A stretch of 64,000 bases of DNA from assembly GCA_052400625.1 (NCBI GenBank), contig JBQTGH010000008.1. The stretch is one strand, 5' to 3'. The position numbers and the translations under genes were made by a program. Below, piece after piece: positions 63,621-64,000 of this stretch. Below the pieces are notes generated by a model that was not told the origin of the DNA, ran no database searches, and was given only the letters and a program-made list of their open reading frames with translations. The stretch's first letter is position 1. Every line of letters begins with the position of its first letter. The stretch is from Thermophagus sp052400625 (GTDB lineage Bacteria; Bacteroidota; Bacteroidia; Bacteroidales; Marinilabiliaceae).

Positions 63621-64000
63621 GAGTAGTTTTTTTCACGTTCAAGTATCCATTTATTAATGGCTTCCGCTCTTTTGTTCCAGGTATGGCGATCGCAGAAGTG
63701 GTCATAAGCTTTCATTGCTATAGCCTTTCGTTTTACCTCATTATTCGTTAAAAGATCCAAGGCCCCCACCCATCTGCTTTCGTCGGAAGGGGGCACCAGC
63801 ATGGCACAATCTTCCGTCAACACCTCTCTCAACACCGGCATATCACTAACAATAATAGGTTTACATGCCGACATATATTCAAATATCTTTAAGGGTGACA
63901 TATATGAACTGGTAGAATAAGCTTTTTTTTCGGAGACAAAAACTTCCGGTTGATAAGGAGCCAGTAACACATCACAGGCATTGCGATACAAATGAACCTC
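63617..64000 (-). CDS. GT4 glycosyltransferase, C-terminal part (cut by window edge)
   Basis: At least 127 residues of the C-terminal donor domain: NACDVLLAPYQPEVFVSE, then PLKIFEYMSACKPIIVSD (the E-x7-E region) and LTEDCAMLVPPSDESRWV. The reading frame is open to the window end, so the gene starts beyond it. Its stop overlaps the start of the next GT4 as ATGA. Confidence 0.9.
   Translation of the reverse strand, partial: EVHLYRNACDVLLAPYQPEVFVSEKKAYSTSSYMSPLKIFEYMSACKPIIVSDMPVLREVLTEDCAMLVPPSDESRWVGALDLLTNNEVKRKAIAMKAYDHFCDRHTWNKRAEAINKWILEREKNYS

Overview
The window comes from a free-living, plant- or algal-polysaccharide-degrading member of the Bacteroidota, probably in or near the Bacteroidales/Marinilabiliales. 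The evidence is a SusC/SusD pair with an ECF sigma/FecR switch, many lipoprotein glycoside hydrolases, promoters of the Bacteroidota type (TTTG, about 19 nt, TAnnTTTG), few Shine-Dalgarno sequences, and families typical of the phylum (DUF4199, pRiA4b ORF-3 next to miaA, TPR/HTH membrane regulators, an ISAon1-like transposase remnant). The genus cannot be fixed from this sequence.

Layout. 110-403: a 21-nt tandem repeat open in three frames. 649-3407: an HpaII-type (CCGG) restriction-modification operon, vsr-methyltransferase-endonuclease. 3941-6540: decayed DNA (a membrane-protein pseudogene, an AT-rich repeat, a possible dead response regulator) around a lipoprotein GHL10-like gene. 6626-26487: a polysaccharide utilization locus (PUL) with GH97, a GH43-like propeller, GH146, a propeller-GH51 fusion, GH27, SusD, SusC, FecR and ECF sigma on the minus strand, and a divergent secreted GH51. 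The enzymes point to L-arabinose-rich side chains, including beta-L-arabinofuranose and probably beta-L-arabinopyranose caps. No endo-acting enzyme is visible.

26794-40938: housekeeping and membrane genes: a NEW3 protein/ABC-2 exporter operon, an Rrf2-cysK pair, two small unknown proteins, a TPR-HTH regulator, an Omp85-like barrel, pRiA4b ORF-3/miaA, a Nudix hydrolase, DUF4199/GT2. 41370-41822: SRP RNA followed by tRNA-Thr, tRNA-Tyr and tRNA-Gly, ending in a strong terminator and then a dead transposase. 42622-46761: TsaC/Sua5, TrkA and ComEC.

46985-64000: a cell-surface or exopolysaccharide locus that runs off the right edge: an initiating sugar transferase, a four-gene module (acyl carrier protein, asparagine-synthase-like amidotransferase, NadE-like enzyme, acyl-AMP ligase), two pectate-lyase-like beta-helix proteins, a hexapeptide acetyltransferase, an SGNH-like lipoprotein, four GT4 glycosyltransferases and a GINT1-like protein. 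The ACP/AsnB/NadE/AMP-ligase module is the most promising candidate for an undercharacterized pathway: it looks able to activate, carry and amidate an acyl or aminoacyl group for attachment to the polysaccharide. All functional calls rest on motif recognition by eye, without database searches.
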